Source: a virus. From it: a stretch of DNA of 46,863 nucleotides. Position numbers and translations under genes: made by a program. Under the pieces are notes generated by a model that was not told where the DNA came from, did not search any database, and saw only the letters and a program-made list of their open reading frames with translations. Shown in pieces: positions 30,855 through 39,600 of the stretch (positions are counted from its first letter, which is position 1; every line of letters starts with the position of its first letter). Location of the stretch: IMG/VR virus record IMGVR_UViG_3300023180_000107, positions 1-46,863 of that record; one strand, written 5' to 3'.

Positions 30855-31287
30855 TCTCAATTTCTTCTTTCAATAACATAACAGTGTAGGCCAACAATTC
30901 ATAACGATTTTTGGACTTACGCATACGCGCCTTCATCTTCCTATTGGAAGAATTCTTAACGGAATCGATCTCAAATACCTCTAGCTTTGCATTAAAGAGT
31001 TCTTCTAGCTTTTGAGCTTGATCTCTTTCTTTCTTTTGCATAGCCTCAGCTTCACGACGTTTCCGGTGTCGCTCTTCGCGTTCTTGCGTATTTTTATCGA
31101 TTTTAGCAATATCGTTCTGCTTTAGAATTTCTTCCCAGTCAGGATTGATCTTACCACCGCTGGTGTACTTGAAGATTTTTGCAGTAGAAGAAGTTTCTTT
31201 ACCATCGTCATGCTCAATGACTAACTTACAGGTAATACGATCCTTCTGATAATTTTCCCAAAAGGGATGTTTCCATTGTTTTTTCAT
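30838..31287 (-). CDS. Small charged coiled-coil protein in the fibre region, function unknown
   Basis: A 149-residue protein with a short globular N-terminus (KKQWKHPFWENYQKDRITCKLVIEHDDG, then KIFKYTSGGKINPDWEEILKQND) and a lysine/arginine/glutamate-rich helical second half (EREERHRKRREAEAMQKKERDQAQKLEELF; MKARMRKSKNRYELLAYTVMLLKEEIENE). It follows the tetrapeptide-repeat fibre gene by 13 bases. A position directly after a fibre gene plus a charged helical build would suit a fibre assembly chaperone, but no family is recognised. Confidence 0.7.
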   Translation of the reverse strand: MKKQWKHPFWENYQKDRITCKLVIEHDDGKETSSTAKIFKYTSGGKINPDWEEILKQNDIAKIDKNTQEREERHRKRREAEAMQKKERDQAQKLEELFNAKLEVFEIDSVKNSSNRKMKARMRKSKNRYELLAYTVMLLKEEIENEQSV

Positions 31288-31300
31288 TTCACTTTCCTAA

Positions 31301-33805
31301 TTAAGCAATACGCATGTATAAGGTATAGGTCTCTATCGTTTCATTTGTTGCCTGAATGGTTTCTCCAAGGTAATCCCCAATATAGTTACCTATGTAGTCA
31401 CCAATGAAGTTACCGACGTAATCTCCAATGAAGTCTGAACTATATATGTCTGTGGATACACGTGTAAAATCTGTTTCATAGTTTCCAGTATAATCTGCAG
31501 TATATTCTATACCAGTATAATTACCCGTATAACCTTGATCGTATTGACCCACATAATCACCAGCGTACTGTATCAAACTGTTTCTAGTAAAGTTAGTTTC
31601 ATAATCACCGGTGTAGGAATCTGTCGAATTACGGGTAAAATCACCTAATGAATTTCGGGTTGATACACGTGTAAAATCTGTTTCATAGTTGCCAATGTAG
31701 TTACCAGTATAATCTGCAGCATAGTTACCAGTATAGTTCGCAGCAGACACCCGGGTAAAATCTGTTTCATAGTTACCAGTATAGTTCGCAGCAGATGCTC
31801 GCGTGTAGTTTACAGTAGATGTGCGCTGGCTATTTCGAGTAAAGTTAGAAACATAATTCCCAGTGTAGTTAGCAGCAGATGCTCGCGTGTAGTTTACAGT
31901 AGACGTACGTTGTGAGTTTCTAGTAAAGTCTGTAGCATAGTTACCAGTATAGTTTGCAGCGGATGCCCGGGTGTAGTTTACTTCAGAGGTACGTTGTGAG
32001 TTTCTAGTAAAGTTAGAAACATAATTCCCAGTGTAGTCACCGGTGTAGTCTCCCAGGAAGTTTGCTGTCGAAATGAGTGTAGAAACTCTAGTAAAGTTAG
32101 ACAGATAGTTACCTGCAAAGTTACCAGCGAAGTTACCAGTATACACTACTTGACGTCTAAAACTTCGCGCAAAGCCATTGTAGAAGGTGGAGAATTGCAC
32201 GCACGTCGCAAAATCCCGCACGAAGTCACGCACATAGTTACCTACATAGTCCGTTTCATAATTACCCGTAAAGTCACCAGTATAATCTACGGTAGAAGTT
32301 CGTTGACTGTTTCGGGTTGATACACGTGTAAAGTCTGTAGCATAGTTACCAGTATAGTCACCAAGGAAGTTACCACCTACATAGTCACCAGTATAGTTAG
32401 CTGCTGAAACTCGAGTAAAGTTTGCGGTATAATTACCCGTATAATCACCAAGGAAGTTACCACCTACATAGTCACCAGTATAGTTTGCAGCAGACGCTCG
32501 AGTAAAGTCTGTAGCATAGTTACCAGTATAGTCACCAAGGAAGTTACCACCTATATAATCACCAGTATAGTTTGCAGCAGACGCTCGAGTAAAGTTTGAA
32601 ATATAATTACCAGTATAGTTTGCTGCAGATTCTCTTGTGTAATTCTGATTGGATATTCTTGTTGAATCTCTTGTGAAATTACTTAGGTAATTTCCGGTGT
32701 AGTCACCAGTATAATCGGGATTATAGTTACCAGTATAGTTACCAGTAGATACTCGAGTAAAGTTGGATATGTAATCACCAATGAAGTCAGCAGCGTAATC
32801 CACTGCATAATTACCATCATACGTTCCTTCATAGACTGCAGTGAAAGCATCCGCAAAATTATTTGTAGAAACTCTAGTAAAGTTAGACAGATAGTTACCT
32901 GTATAATCACCTGTGTAGTTCAGTAGTGAGTTACGAGTAAAGTTCTGAGTAGAATCTCTTGTTGAATTACGTGTGCTATCTCGTGTGTAGTTTACATCAG
33001 CAGTTTGCTGTTTAGTATCAGTAGCAGTACCTTGTGATACCCAAGTACCACCAGATGGTGCACCTGCAGCAGAAGATCGAAGCTCATAGGTACCAATCCC
33101 AGTTGTCATGATACGGTTCTGAGCAACTTTACCTAAAGTGTATCCTATCTCACCAACAGTAGCTTCTTGGAAACCATCGTATGATTCACCAAGATCTGTC
33201 TCGTCTGTATAGATCCCTTTGATACGTACATACTTTGTAGTAGTTGGTGCAGTCATTGCAGTACGTTGCCAAATACTATAATTAACCGCCGTGCCATCAG
33301 TACGATTATCCGTAAAGACATTTGATAGTGCTGCTGTGTAATCCCCACTTGGTGCCGATGTTGCAAGTTTGTAAGTACCAGGATATTGGTAGGTGTGAAT
33401 ACGTGTATTCAATTCATCGACCAAAAGATTCATATCTGAATCTGCCATCTCTCTGGCTTGGAAACTACCGTCACTTTTAAATCCTAGTGGTCGACGGAAT
33501 CCATCAGAATCTACATAGGATGCTGTACCACTATTTTGATAGATGGTAGTATTCGTAGTAGTGGTAGTAAGAGATGAACCTGGATGGGTTCCAATAGCCT
33601 GATCAAACTGTGTGTCAGTATATGTACCAATAGCATCAGCACCTGCACCAGATGAATTAATACGTGATACTGAGGTGTTAGCAATAGTCGATAATTTTAA
33701 TCCGGCTCGGTATGCAAGGTAATCCAATTCATCTGAATCGAATTGTTGTAAGTCACCCCCAGACCCCTGGAGCTTAAGCGGGGTTTGTAAAGTAGATAAA
33801 GCCAT
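31301..33805 (-). CDS. Tetrapeptide-repeat fibre protein, long paralogue (834 residues)
   Basis: Residues 1-270 form a conserved head (DADAIG-type segment IGTYTDTQFDQAIGTHP at 59-75, TTTTTNTTIYQNSGTA at 80-95, STGIGTYELRSS-like segment near 234-245). From about 272 to 818 the protein is a nearly unbroken four-residue repeat in which Tyr, Phe or Ser appears every fourth position (YTGN, YATD, FTRA, SAAN and variants). A non-repeat island (DFATCVQFSTFYNGF, then RSFRRQVVYTGNF, 531-559) interrupts it. The C-terminus ETIQATNETIETYTLYMRIA is shared with the neighbour at 33805-35277. The regular repeat points to a beta-solenoid fibre shaft. It is coupled to the preceding paralogue by TAATG. Confidence 0.85.
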   Translation of the reverse strand: MALSTLQTPLKLQGSGGDLQQFDSDELDYLAYRAGLKLSTIANTSVSRINSSGAGADAIGTYTDTQFDQAIGTHPGSSLTTTTTNTTIYQNSGTASYVDSDGFRRPLGFKSDGSFQAREMADSDMNLLVDELNTRIHTYQYPGTYKLATSAPSGDYTAALSNVFTDNRTDGTAVNYSIWQRTAMTAPTTTKYVRIKGIYTDETDLGESYDGFQEATVGEIGYTLGKVAQNRIMTTGIGTYELRSSAAGAPSGGTWVSQGTATDTKQQTADVNYTRDSTRNSTRDSTQNFTRNSLLNYTGDYTGNYLSNFTRVSTNNFADAFTAVYEGTYDGNYAVDYAADFIGDYISNFTRVSTGNYTGNYNPDYTGDYTGNYLSNFTRDSTRISNQNYTRESAANYTGNYISNFTRASAANYTGDYIGGNFLGDYTGNYATDFTRASAANYTGDYVGGNFLGDYTGNYTANFTRVSAANYTGDYVGGNFLGDYTGNYATDFTRVSTRNSQRTSTVDYTGDFTGNYETDYVGNYVRDFVRDFATCVQFSTFYNGFARSFRRQVVYTGNFAGNFAGNYLSNFTRVSTLISTANFLGDYTGDYTGNYVSNFTRNSQRTSEVNYTRASAANYTGNYATDFTRNSQRTSTVNYTRASAANYTGNYVSNFTRNSQRTSTVNYTRASAANYTGNYETDFTRVSAANYTGNYAADYTGNYIGNYETDFTRVSTRNSLGDFTRNSTDSYTGDYETNFTRNSLIQYAGDYVGQYDQGYTGNYTGIEYTADYTGNYETDFTRVSTDIYSSDFIGDYVGNFIGDYIGNYIGDYLGETIQATNETIETYTLYMRIA
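31350..32995 (-). repeat. 12-base / four-residue repeat tract in the long fibre paralogue
   Basis: About 130 imperfect copies of a four-residue unit [Y/F/S]-x-x-[N/D/A/V]. Higher-order blocks are visible, such as the near-identical segments ANYTGDYVGGNFLGDYTGNY at about 412, 440 and 469, and NSQRTSTVNYTRASAANYTG copies near the middle, showing recent DNA duplication. Confidence 0.85.
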
Positions 33806-35277
33806 TATGCAGTCCTAACATATAACGTATATGTTTCAATAGTTTCGTTTGACGATTGGATTGTCTCTCCAGCGTAATCACCTATATAGTTACCTAAGTA
33901 ATCTCCAATAAAGTTACCTACATAGTCACCGGTATAATCTCCAGTGTATTCATTTTGATATGCTGCATCATACTGTCCAACGTACGTAATAGGACCAACA
34001 TAGTTTGGTGTATAATCACCAGCATAATCACCTTCATAATTACTTATATAGTTACCAATAAAATCGCCAGTGTATTCGCCAAGATAATCCGTGGAATAAT
34101 CAGCAGGACCTTCGTAATCCCCTACGAAATCACGCTCAAAGTTACCAGTATACACTACTTGACGCCTATAAGCTTGGGCTTCAAAGCCATTGAAAAAGTC
34201 GCTGAAGCTTACGCACGTCGCAAAATCTCTGACGAAGTTTCTCAGATAGTTACCAAGGTAAGTATCCACACCTGTGTATGTAGCTACATAGTTACCAGTA
34301 TAGGTGTCATCTGTATAGTTACCCTCGAAGTCAGCACCAGAATACGTTCCGGCATATTCCCCTACATAATCAGCAGCAATGTATTGAGTGGTACCAACAT
34401 AATCACCATCATACACGGCCCCATAATTAGAAACGTAATTAGATTGACTTATTCTTGTAAAGTTCTGAGTTGAATCTCTAGTTGAAATTCTTGTACTGTC
34501 TCTTGTATAATTCTGATCAGCAGTTTGTTGTTTTGTGTCTGTTGCAGTCCCTTTAGCCACCCATGTGCCAGGATCTGTCGGCGCGCCATCTGCAGAACTA
34601 CGTAACTGATACGTACCAATACCAGTGGACATAATACGTGTTTTTGCACGCTGGCCAAACGTTGCCTGCATTTCTACGGTACTCATACGTTGCAGATTTT
34701 TAGTACCTTCAACAAGTCTCACAGGCTTTACCACGGTTGGTGGCGTCATAGCCTGACGTTTCCAAATAGTGTAATCTACTGAAGTACCATCAGTTCTTGT
34801 ATCTGTGAATACATTTGCAATGTGTGCCGAGTAATCTGCGCTCGGTGCAGATGTAGCAAGTCTGTAAGTGCCAGGATAATCACCAGCAAATATTGTGAGT
34901 AGTAGACGATCAACCACAGCGTTAAGCTGCGTGTCATTCAGTGCTTCAATCTCACCAGGATCTTGATCCCAAAGTACAGGTTTAGAAAATGGTGGATCTT
35001 CTGGTGCTGTACCAGTGTTTTGATAGATTGTAGTATTTGTAGTAGTTGTGGTGAAAGATGAAGCAGGATGTGTGCCTACAGCTTGATCGAACTTCGTATT
35101 CGTATAGGTACCGACAACATTCCCGGTACCGGTACTGAGAGAAGCAACCTTTGATTGACCAGCTTGCGCTAGTTGGATACCAGCCTGGTATGCTGCATAA
35201 TTTTCTTCTGTGGCTGTAATTTTTTTAAGATTACCATCACCGTCGTCGATCTTAAGAAGGGCGTCAATAATTGCCAT
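33805..35277 (-). CDS. Tetrapeptide-repeat fibre protein, short paralogue (490 residues)
   Basis: Paralogue of the following 834-residue gene. The head (1-255) shares GTYTNTKFDQAVGTHP (56-71), TTTTTNTTIYQNTGTAP, YPGTYRLATSAPS, and STGIGTYQLRSSADGAP. Residues 257-470 are the four-residue repeat (YVGN, FIGD, YLGN, YIGD and the like), but with more irregular five- and six-residue steps than in the long copy. The same island is present (FVRDFATCVSFSDFFNGF, then AYRRQVVYTGNF, 347-380). The C-terminus ETIQSSNETIETYTLYVRTA is nearly identical to its neighbour. It is probably a fibre shaft made with, or alternative to, the long one. Confidence 0.85.
   Translation of the reverse strand: MAIIDALLKIDDGDGNLKKITATEENYAAYQAGIQLAQAGQSKVASLSTGTGNVVGTYTNTKFDQAVGTHPASSFTTTTTNTTIYQNTGTAPEDPPFSKPVLWDQDPGEIEALNDTQLNAVVDRLLLTIFAGDYPGTYRLATSAPSADYSAHIANVFTDTRTDGTSVDYTIWKRQAMTPPTVVKPVRLVEGTKNLQRMSTVEMQATFGQRAKTRIMSTGIGTYQLRSSADGAPTDPGTWVAKGTATDTKQQTADQNYTRDSTRISTRDSTQNFTRISQSNYVSNYGAVYDGDYVGTTQYIAADYVGEYAGTYSGADFEGNYTDDTYTGNYVATYTGVDTYLGNYLRNFVRDFATCVSFSDFFNGFEAQAYRRQVVYTGNFERDFVGDYEGPADYSTDYLGEYTGDFIGNYISNYEGDYAGDYTPNYVGPITYVGQYDAAYQNEYTGDYTGDYVGNFIGDYLGNYIGDYAGETIQSSNETIETYTLYVRTA
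33867..34509 (-). repeat. 12-base / four-residue repeat tract in the short fibre paralogue
   Basis: About 50 units with an aromatic residue at every fourth position, with the shared island (about 34138-34245) within it. Confidence 0.8.
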
Positions 35278-35287
35278 GATCTGTCCC

Positions 35288-36355
35288 TTAGTTTAATAGT
35301 GTACCATCTGAATCATATATATTTGGAATTCTATTATATGTTTCATTAATAGCAGCCACTATGTTTGATTTTGCTGTTGTTACTAATGAATTAAGATCCC
35401 CAACTGGATTTGTTGAGACATCGGAATCAAGGAGATCAACAGTAGCTTTCAGTTCATTGATCGCCCCAACTAGTGACGATTTAACACTTGTAGTCAGCGA
35501 TGTTAATGTACCAATATCAGAATCTAGTTCATTGATAGCACTTCTAGCTTTTGTTGCAGTTGTCGTAAGTGTGGCTCTACCAACTAAGTTATTGAAATCT
35601 GTATCATTCGAATCTAATCTACTATCTAATTCATTAATAGCAGCCTTGATTGTAGTAGCAGTAGTGGCCAGGCCAACTTCCCCAATTGAATCGTGAATTT
35701 CGTTGATAGCTGCTGTCAAATTAGATGCGGTAGTATTAAGAGACATACTACCAATATCAGCATCTAATTCATTAATTGCTACGACAAGGTTTTGGTCTGC
35801 AGCAGTCGTTAAGCTAGACCTGTTACCAATATCAGAATCTAGTTCATTAATAGCAGTAACGAGATTCGAAGTAGTTGGCGTTGTAAGTGCGGTATGATCA
35901 CCAAGTTCTGTTCTTAATTCACGTAATGCTGCAGAAATATCAGTAGCTGTAAGACCTGTAAGGGTCATATTACCGATATCAGTTTCGTGCTCGTTAATAG
36001 CCCCTTTGATTGTAGTAGCTGCTGTTGATAAGGCAACCTCACCAATTGAATCGTGAAGTTCATTAATAGCGCCTTTGATAGTAGTGGAGGTAGTGTTAAG
36101 TCCTACCTCGCCGATAGAATCATGAAGTTCATTAATAGCGGCAGTAAGTGTCTTTGCAGTAGTATTTAAGTTAGTGGCCGGTCTAGCACCAATATCAGAG
36201 TCAAGCTCATTAACAGCCCCAACTAGATCAGAGTCAGCGCCTGTAGTATCGCCAGTCGTAAGGAGAGCAATATCACCAATTCCGTTCTCATGTTGATTTA
36301 ATTGATCAACAAGATTTCGGAAGGTTGATGACAGTGATACGTATGATTTTGCCAT
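35288..36355 (-). CDS. Repeat-rich fibre-like structural protein (355 residues)
   Basis: About a dozen imperfect units of roughly 25-30 residues ending in AINELDSDIG or AINELHDSIGE, separated by a short LTT...TTAxxL linker, after a short helical N-terminus (SLSSTFRNLVDQLNQHENGIGDIALL). The units suggest alternating short helices in an extended trimeric fibre. It ends IYDSDGTLLN, very like the VYNAAGSLLN end of the 2071-residue fibre. It is coupled by TAATG to the small gene before it and precedes the tetrapeptide-repeat fibre genes. No enzymatic motif. Confidence 0.8.
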   Translation of the reverse strand: MAKSYVSLSSTFRNLVDQLNQHENGIGDIALLTTGDTTGADSDLVGAVNELDSDIGARPATNLNTTAKTLTAAINELHDSIGEVGLNTTSTTIKGAINELHDSIGEVALSTAATTIKGAINEHETDIGNMTLTGLTATDISAALRELRTELGDHTALTTPTTSNLVTAINELDSDIGNRSSLTTAADQNLVVAINELDADIGSMSLNTTASNLTAAINEIHDSIGEVGLATTATTIKAAINELDSRLDSNDTDFNNLVGRATLTTTATKARSAINELDSDIGTLTSLTTSVKSSLVGAINELKATVDLLDSDVSTNPVGDLNSLVTTAKSNIVAAINETYNRIPNIYDSDGTLLN

Positions 36356-36579
36356 TACTTGTTCTCTACTAATTTCTCGAGCAGTCTTTTAATGTCACTT
36401 ACATCATTCTTTAAGTTGTTCACCTCGGCCTGCAGATTTTCGAAAGTTTGTTCTTTTTTCTTTCTTTCAGCCTTTGATCTTCTTGCTCTGTCGATTTCCT
36501 TCTTATTTATATTAATAATTGCACCAGATCTTGTATCACGAACTAGGCTAGGATTGCCTTCCACCTTTAATCTTTTCAT
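36355..36579 (-). CDS. Small basic coiled-coil protein, conserved-type neighbour of phage structural genes
   Basis: A 74-residue protein: MKRLKVEGNPSLVRDTRSGAIININKKE, then a lysine-rich stretch and a heptad-like tail FENLQAEVNNLKNDVSDIKRLLEKLVEN. Small proteins with this start (MKR-KVEG, then L-RD--SGAIIN) and a helical end are common beside baseplate and fibre genes of cyanophage-like myoviruses; their function is not known to me. It may be a virion or assembly protein. It follows the DUF4815-type gene by three bases and overlaps the next gene by one base (TAATG). Confidence 0.75.
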   Translation of the reverse strand: MKRLKVEGNPSLVRDTRSGAIININKKEIDRARRSKAERKKKEQTFENLQAEVNNLKNDVSDIKRLLEKLVENK

Positions 36580-36581
36580 TT

Positions 36582-36610
36582 ATTATACCGCCAATGCAAT
36601 CACTCGTAAA
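36582..36610 (-). promoter_or_regulatory. Promoter-like TTTACG-17-TATAAT at the end of the large structural gene
   Basis: TTTACG (36610-36605), 17 bases, TATAAT (36587-36582) on the minus strand, with GCGG before the -10. It differs by one base from the gp45/gp55 promoter class, but the ATG of the next gene is only two bases after the -10, so a transcript would begin inside that gene. Confidence 0.3.
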
Positions 36611-39600
36611 TCCCTAATTACTGGTACTTTAGAACTATTGGTAGAAAGCATAACAACTTTTACCTGGAATTCTGTAAAGTCGTCAAGCGTACCACCTAAC
36701 CCACCAGCGAGATATTCATATTCTCTAAATCTGAATCCTGTTTCATCAGATGCTGGTTGTACACCTTCTACCGTTACTTCTGTAAATGATGCCTCATTAA
36801 TATCACCTTCAGCATTTGTTCTATAGTAGACTTCGATTTCTGCTTCATTTGGACGTGTTGCACCAAGCAGGATCTTTAGACCCTTTGCAGATTCTTCAAG
36901 ACCAATAACATTTGTAAGGTGTTTAGCAAGTGCTGAACCGTCATCTGGATCAGTCTCTGCTACGAATGTGTCCAGCGGTTCATTGAATGATCCTGCTACG
37001 GCTGCAGCTGCTGGTCTATCAATAATGTTATTGATCATTGTTACCGATGCACGTTGCATATCAAGTACAGGTGATACTTTTGAATTTGTTGTGCTAAAGC
37101 TCACCTTGTAAGTATTTGAACGAATACCAGCACCAAGTTCACTTGTTTCATTTGTTGCAGTTGCAATTACCTTCGGTGAATTAAATCTGATAAGCGATTT
37201 ATCTTGGATATTTCTATATGTTGTATCTTTCACATATGGTACTTGTAATGAACCACCGGAGTGTGCATAAGATCTACCAGAAGTAAACTTAGCCTCGTAA
37301 GTAAGATCGGTAAGGATTGGAAGAAGTGGTTCACCGATAAATGGTAGTGCCATATCACCTTGTGCTTGGTGACTTGCAGTAATTGCCGTACCACCACCAA
37401 CTGCATCACTTGTTGCTGAAGCGCCTGCTGTGAATGTGTATCCTGTACCGTCAATAGCTACGATTGTTCTATTACCATTTAGGTTACCTGCTGAAATACC
37501 CCCTGTTGCAGTAGCACCTGCAATTGTTACTGTATTACCAACGAACAGACCATGGTTAGGATGTTTGACCTGTACAACTGCACTGCCATTGGTTGTGGTA
37601 AGAGGATTATTAAGTAATCCCCCAAACTGTGTTCTACCAGCAAGAAGTGTTGGTGCAAGATCTACGTTTTCAATAATTGCATAACCACCTGCAGTATCAA
37701 AATCTGCACGGTAAAGCTGGAAAGTAAGATCTTTTGTTTGATCTGCCTCCCATGTCCTTGCGTTCTGAGATTTAAATAGTGAACCAAGTGTTGGCTGACT
37801 ATTAACACGTCTTTCAGTTGTACCTAATACAAATGCATATGTTTCAGCAATATATGCTTTATATGCGTTACTATCACTTCCAATTACAATACAATGTTCA
37901 CCATTTGGAAGATAGATTGGTTCATCGAATTCGAATGTTGTAGCTACTGAAGCATCTGTACTTGTAGTAATAGAGCTAGGTGCAAGGAATACTGTTGATC
38001 CTGGATATGTCTCTGTTGCTGATGGATAACCATTAACTACTGGACGAAGTTCTACAAATGCCGGTACGCCATCGGATGCTTTTGTTTCAAAGAAGATATC
38101 GATCTTTGTTGCAAAGATACCAGTTCTTTCTGTGACAAAGAATGTTTGTGCTAGTGGATCTGGACCGGGCTCGGCCTGACCAGATCCATCAGGGGTAGAA
38201 ACTCTTCTAGAAGTACCAGATCCTGTAAGTGTTACGTGTCTCGTAGAAAGGAATGTTCTCTGTCGTGTTTCTAGTACACCAGAAGAAATGAAAGTTGTTG
38301 ATGCTTGTGAAATAGCTTCAGTTAGGTCATATGCAGAAACATCTAAAAGAGTAAATTCTGCCTCACCAGTTCTAAACTTGGTAGAATCTGTTGAAGGTAT
38401 AAAGAATGATCCTGTAATAGTACCGTTAGTATCTGAAATCAGATTTGTAGCACCATCTGGGTGAGCTGTTGCATTTGCATATTGATCACCGTAATCAACA
38501 ACGTTTGATGCTACACTTTGGAAAGCTTCTTCTCTTAGCCAGCTAGCAACTGGTTTCTTATTGAAAAATCCGAAGTATCTTGTATTTGGTCTTAGACCCT
38601 GTGCTTTAAAGAATACCTTTATACTTCTCATAAACGGAATAGAGACTCTTGAAACTACTCTATCACTAATAAGCTCACGCGTGGTTTCTATACTAGCGAC
38701 CGAGATACTACCTGTTGTTTGGGTGTCACCAGTATTATTAGTTTGTTGAGCAAGTGTTTGACCTACAACCACACCGTTAACGTTGATATCATTTATACTA
38801 GTTCCTGCCCAGTTCCAAATCTGTTGGTTAGCAAGAAGACGATCAGATTGTCTAATTTTTGTCCCACCACTTACTGTTCTATCTGGATTGTATCTTATTT
38901 CTTTCCATGTATCAGATGCTGGTGATAGCTTAATTTTACCTTTACCTTGAACAACTGCGAATGGATTAACATTAATTGCGCTAGATGCCAACGGTTGATT
39001 AATATAACTTACGTGGGTATAATTCAGATATACATTATCACCTTTTAGAATAACGTTAGATGACTGTGATGAATCATAAGCAAGAGGAACGTTTTTCTCA
39101 ATCGCTCTTGGTTTCATAACCTTACCTTGAGGATCGATAGCTGCTCTATAATCAATACCTGTTGTCAGTGATCTCTGGTGATCTGCAAAGTTATCTACGA
39201 AGATACCAGATTTGAATCGAGTATTATCTGCCGAATCAAGTACACTGAATGCCTGTGTATCAAGCTCAAGAAGTGAGAGTGATGTAAGTTCTTCTAAATT
39301 GTCAATTCTTTTTTCAAGACGACCGATATCTGCCATTGTGTATCTCTTAGCATCAATACGTGTTGATACCAAGTCACTGTCATTAACAGTATAAGGATTC
39401 ATCTGAACTCTGAAAAGTTCAAGTTCATCTGGTGAGATACTTGGGAATTGTGGCTGAAGATTTGGTTGACCCTCTCTAACTGATAGTACGCCATCTGTAT
39501 CAATTACGAGAATAGCATTCTTTGGAAGGTAGTACTCTACGTCAGTTGTAATTAGATCGGTGTTCTGTGGGATCTCGTTGATACGTGCACCTGATCCAAA

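Noticed and set aside
31350-32995. CRISPR-like appearance of the short direct repeats
   Set aside because: The repeats are in-frame codons of a fibre protein, degenerate at third positions and without unique spacers of constant length.
33955-34473. Plus-strand open frame of 172 codons opposite the short fibre paralogue, rich in Ile/Thr/Val and looking like a membrane protein
   Set aside because: It is the mirror of the minus-strand YTGN repeat (the complement of a regular repeat stays open in other frames); it has no ribosome binding site or promoter and the minus-strand gene is clearly real.
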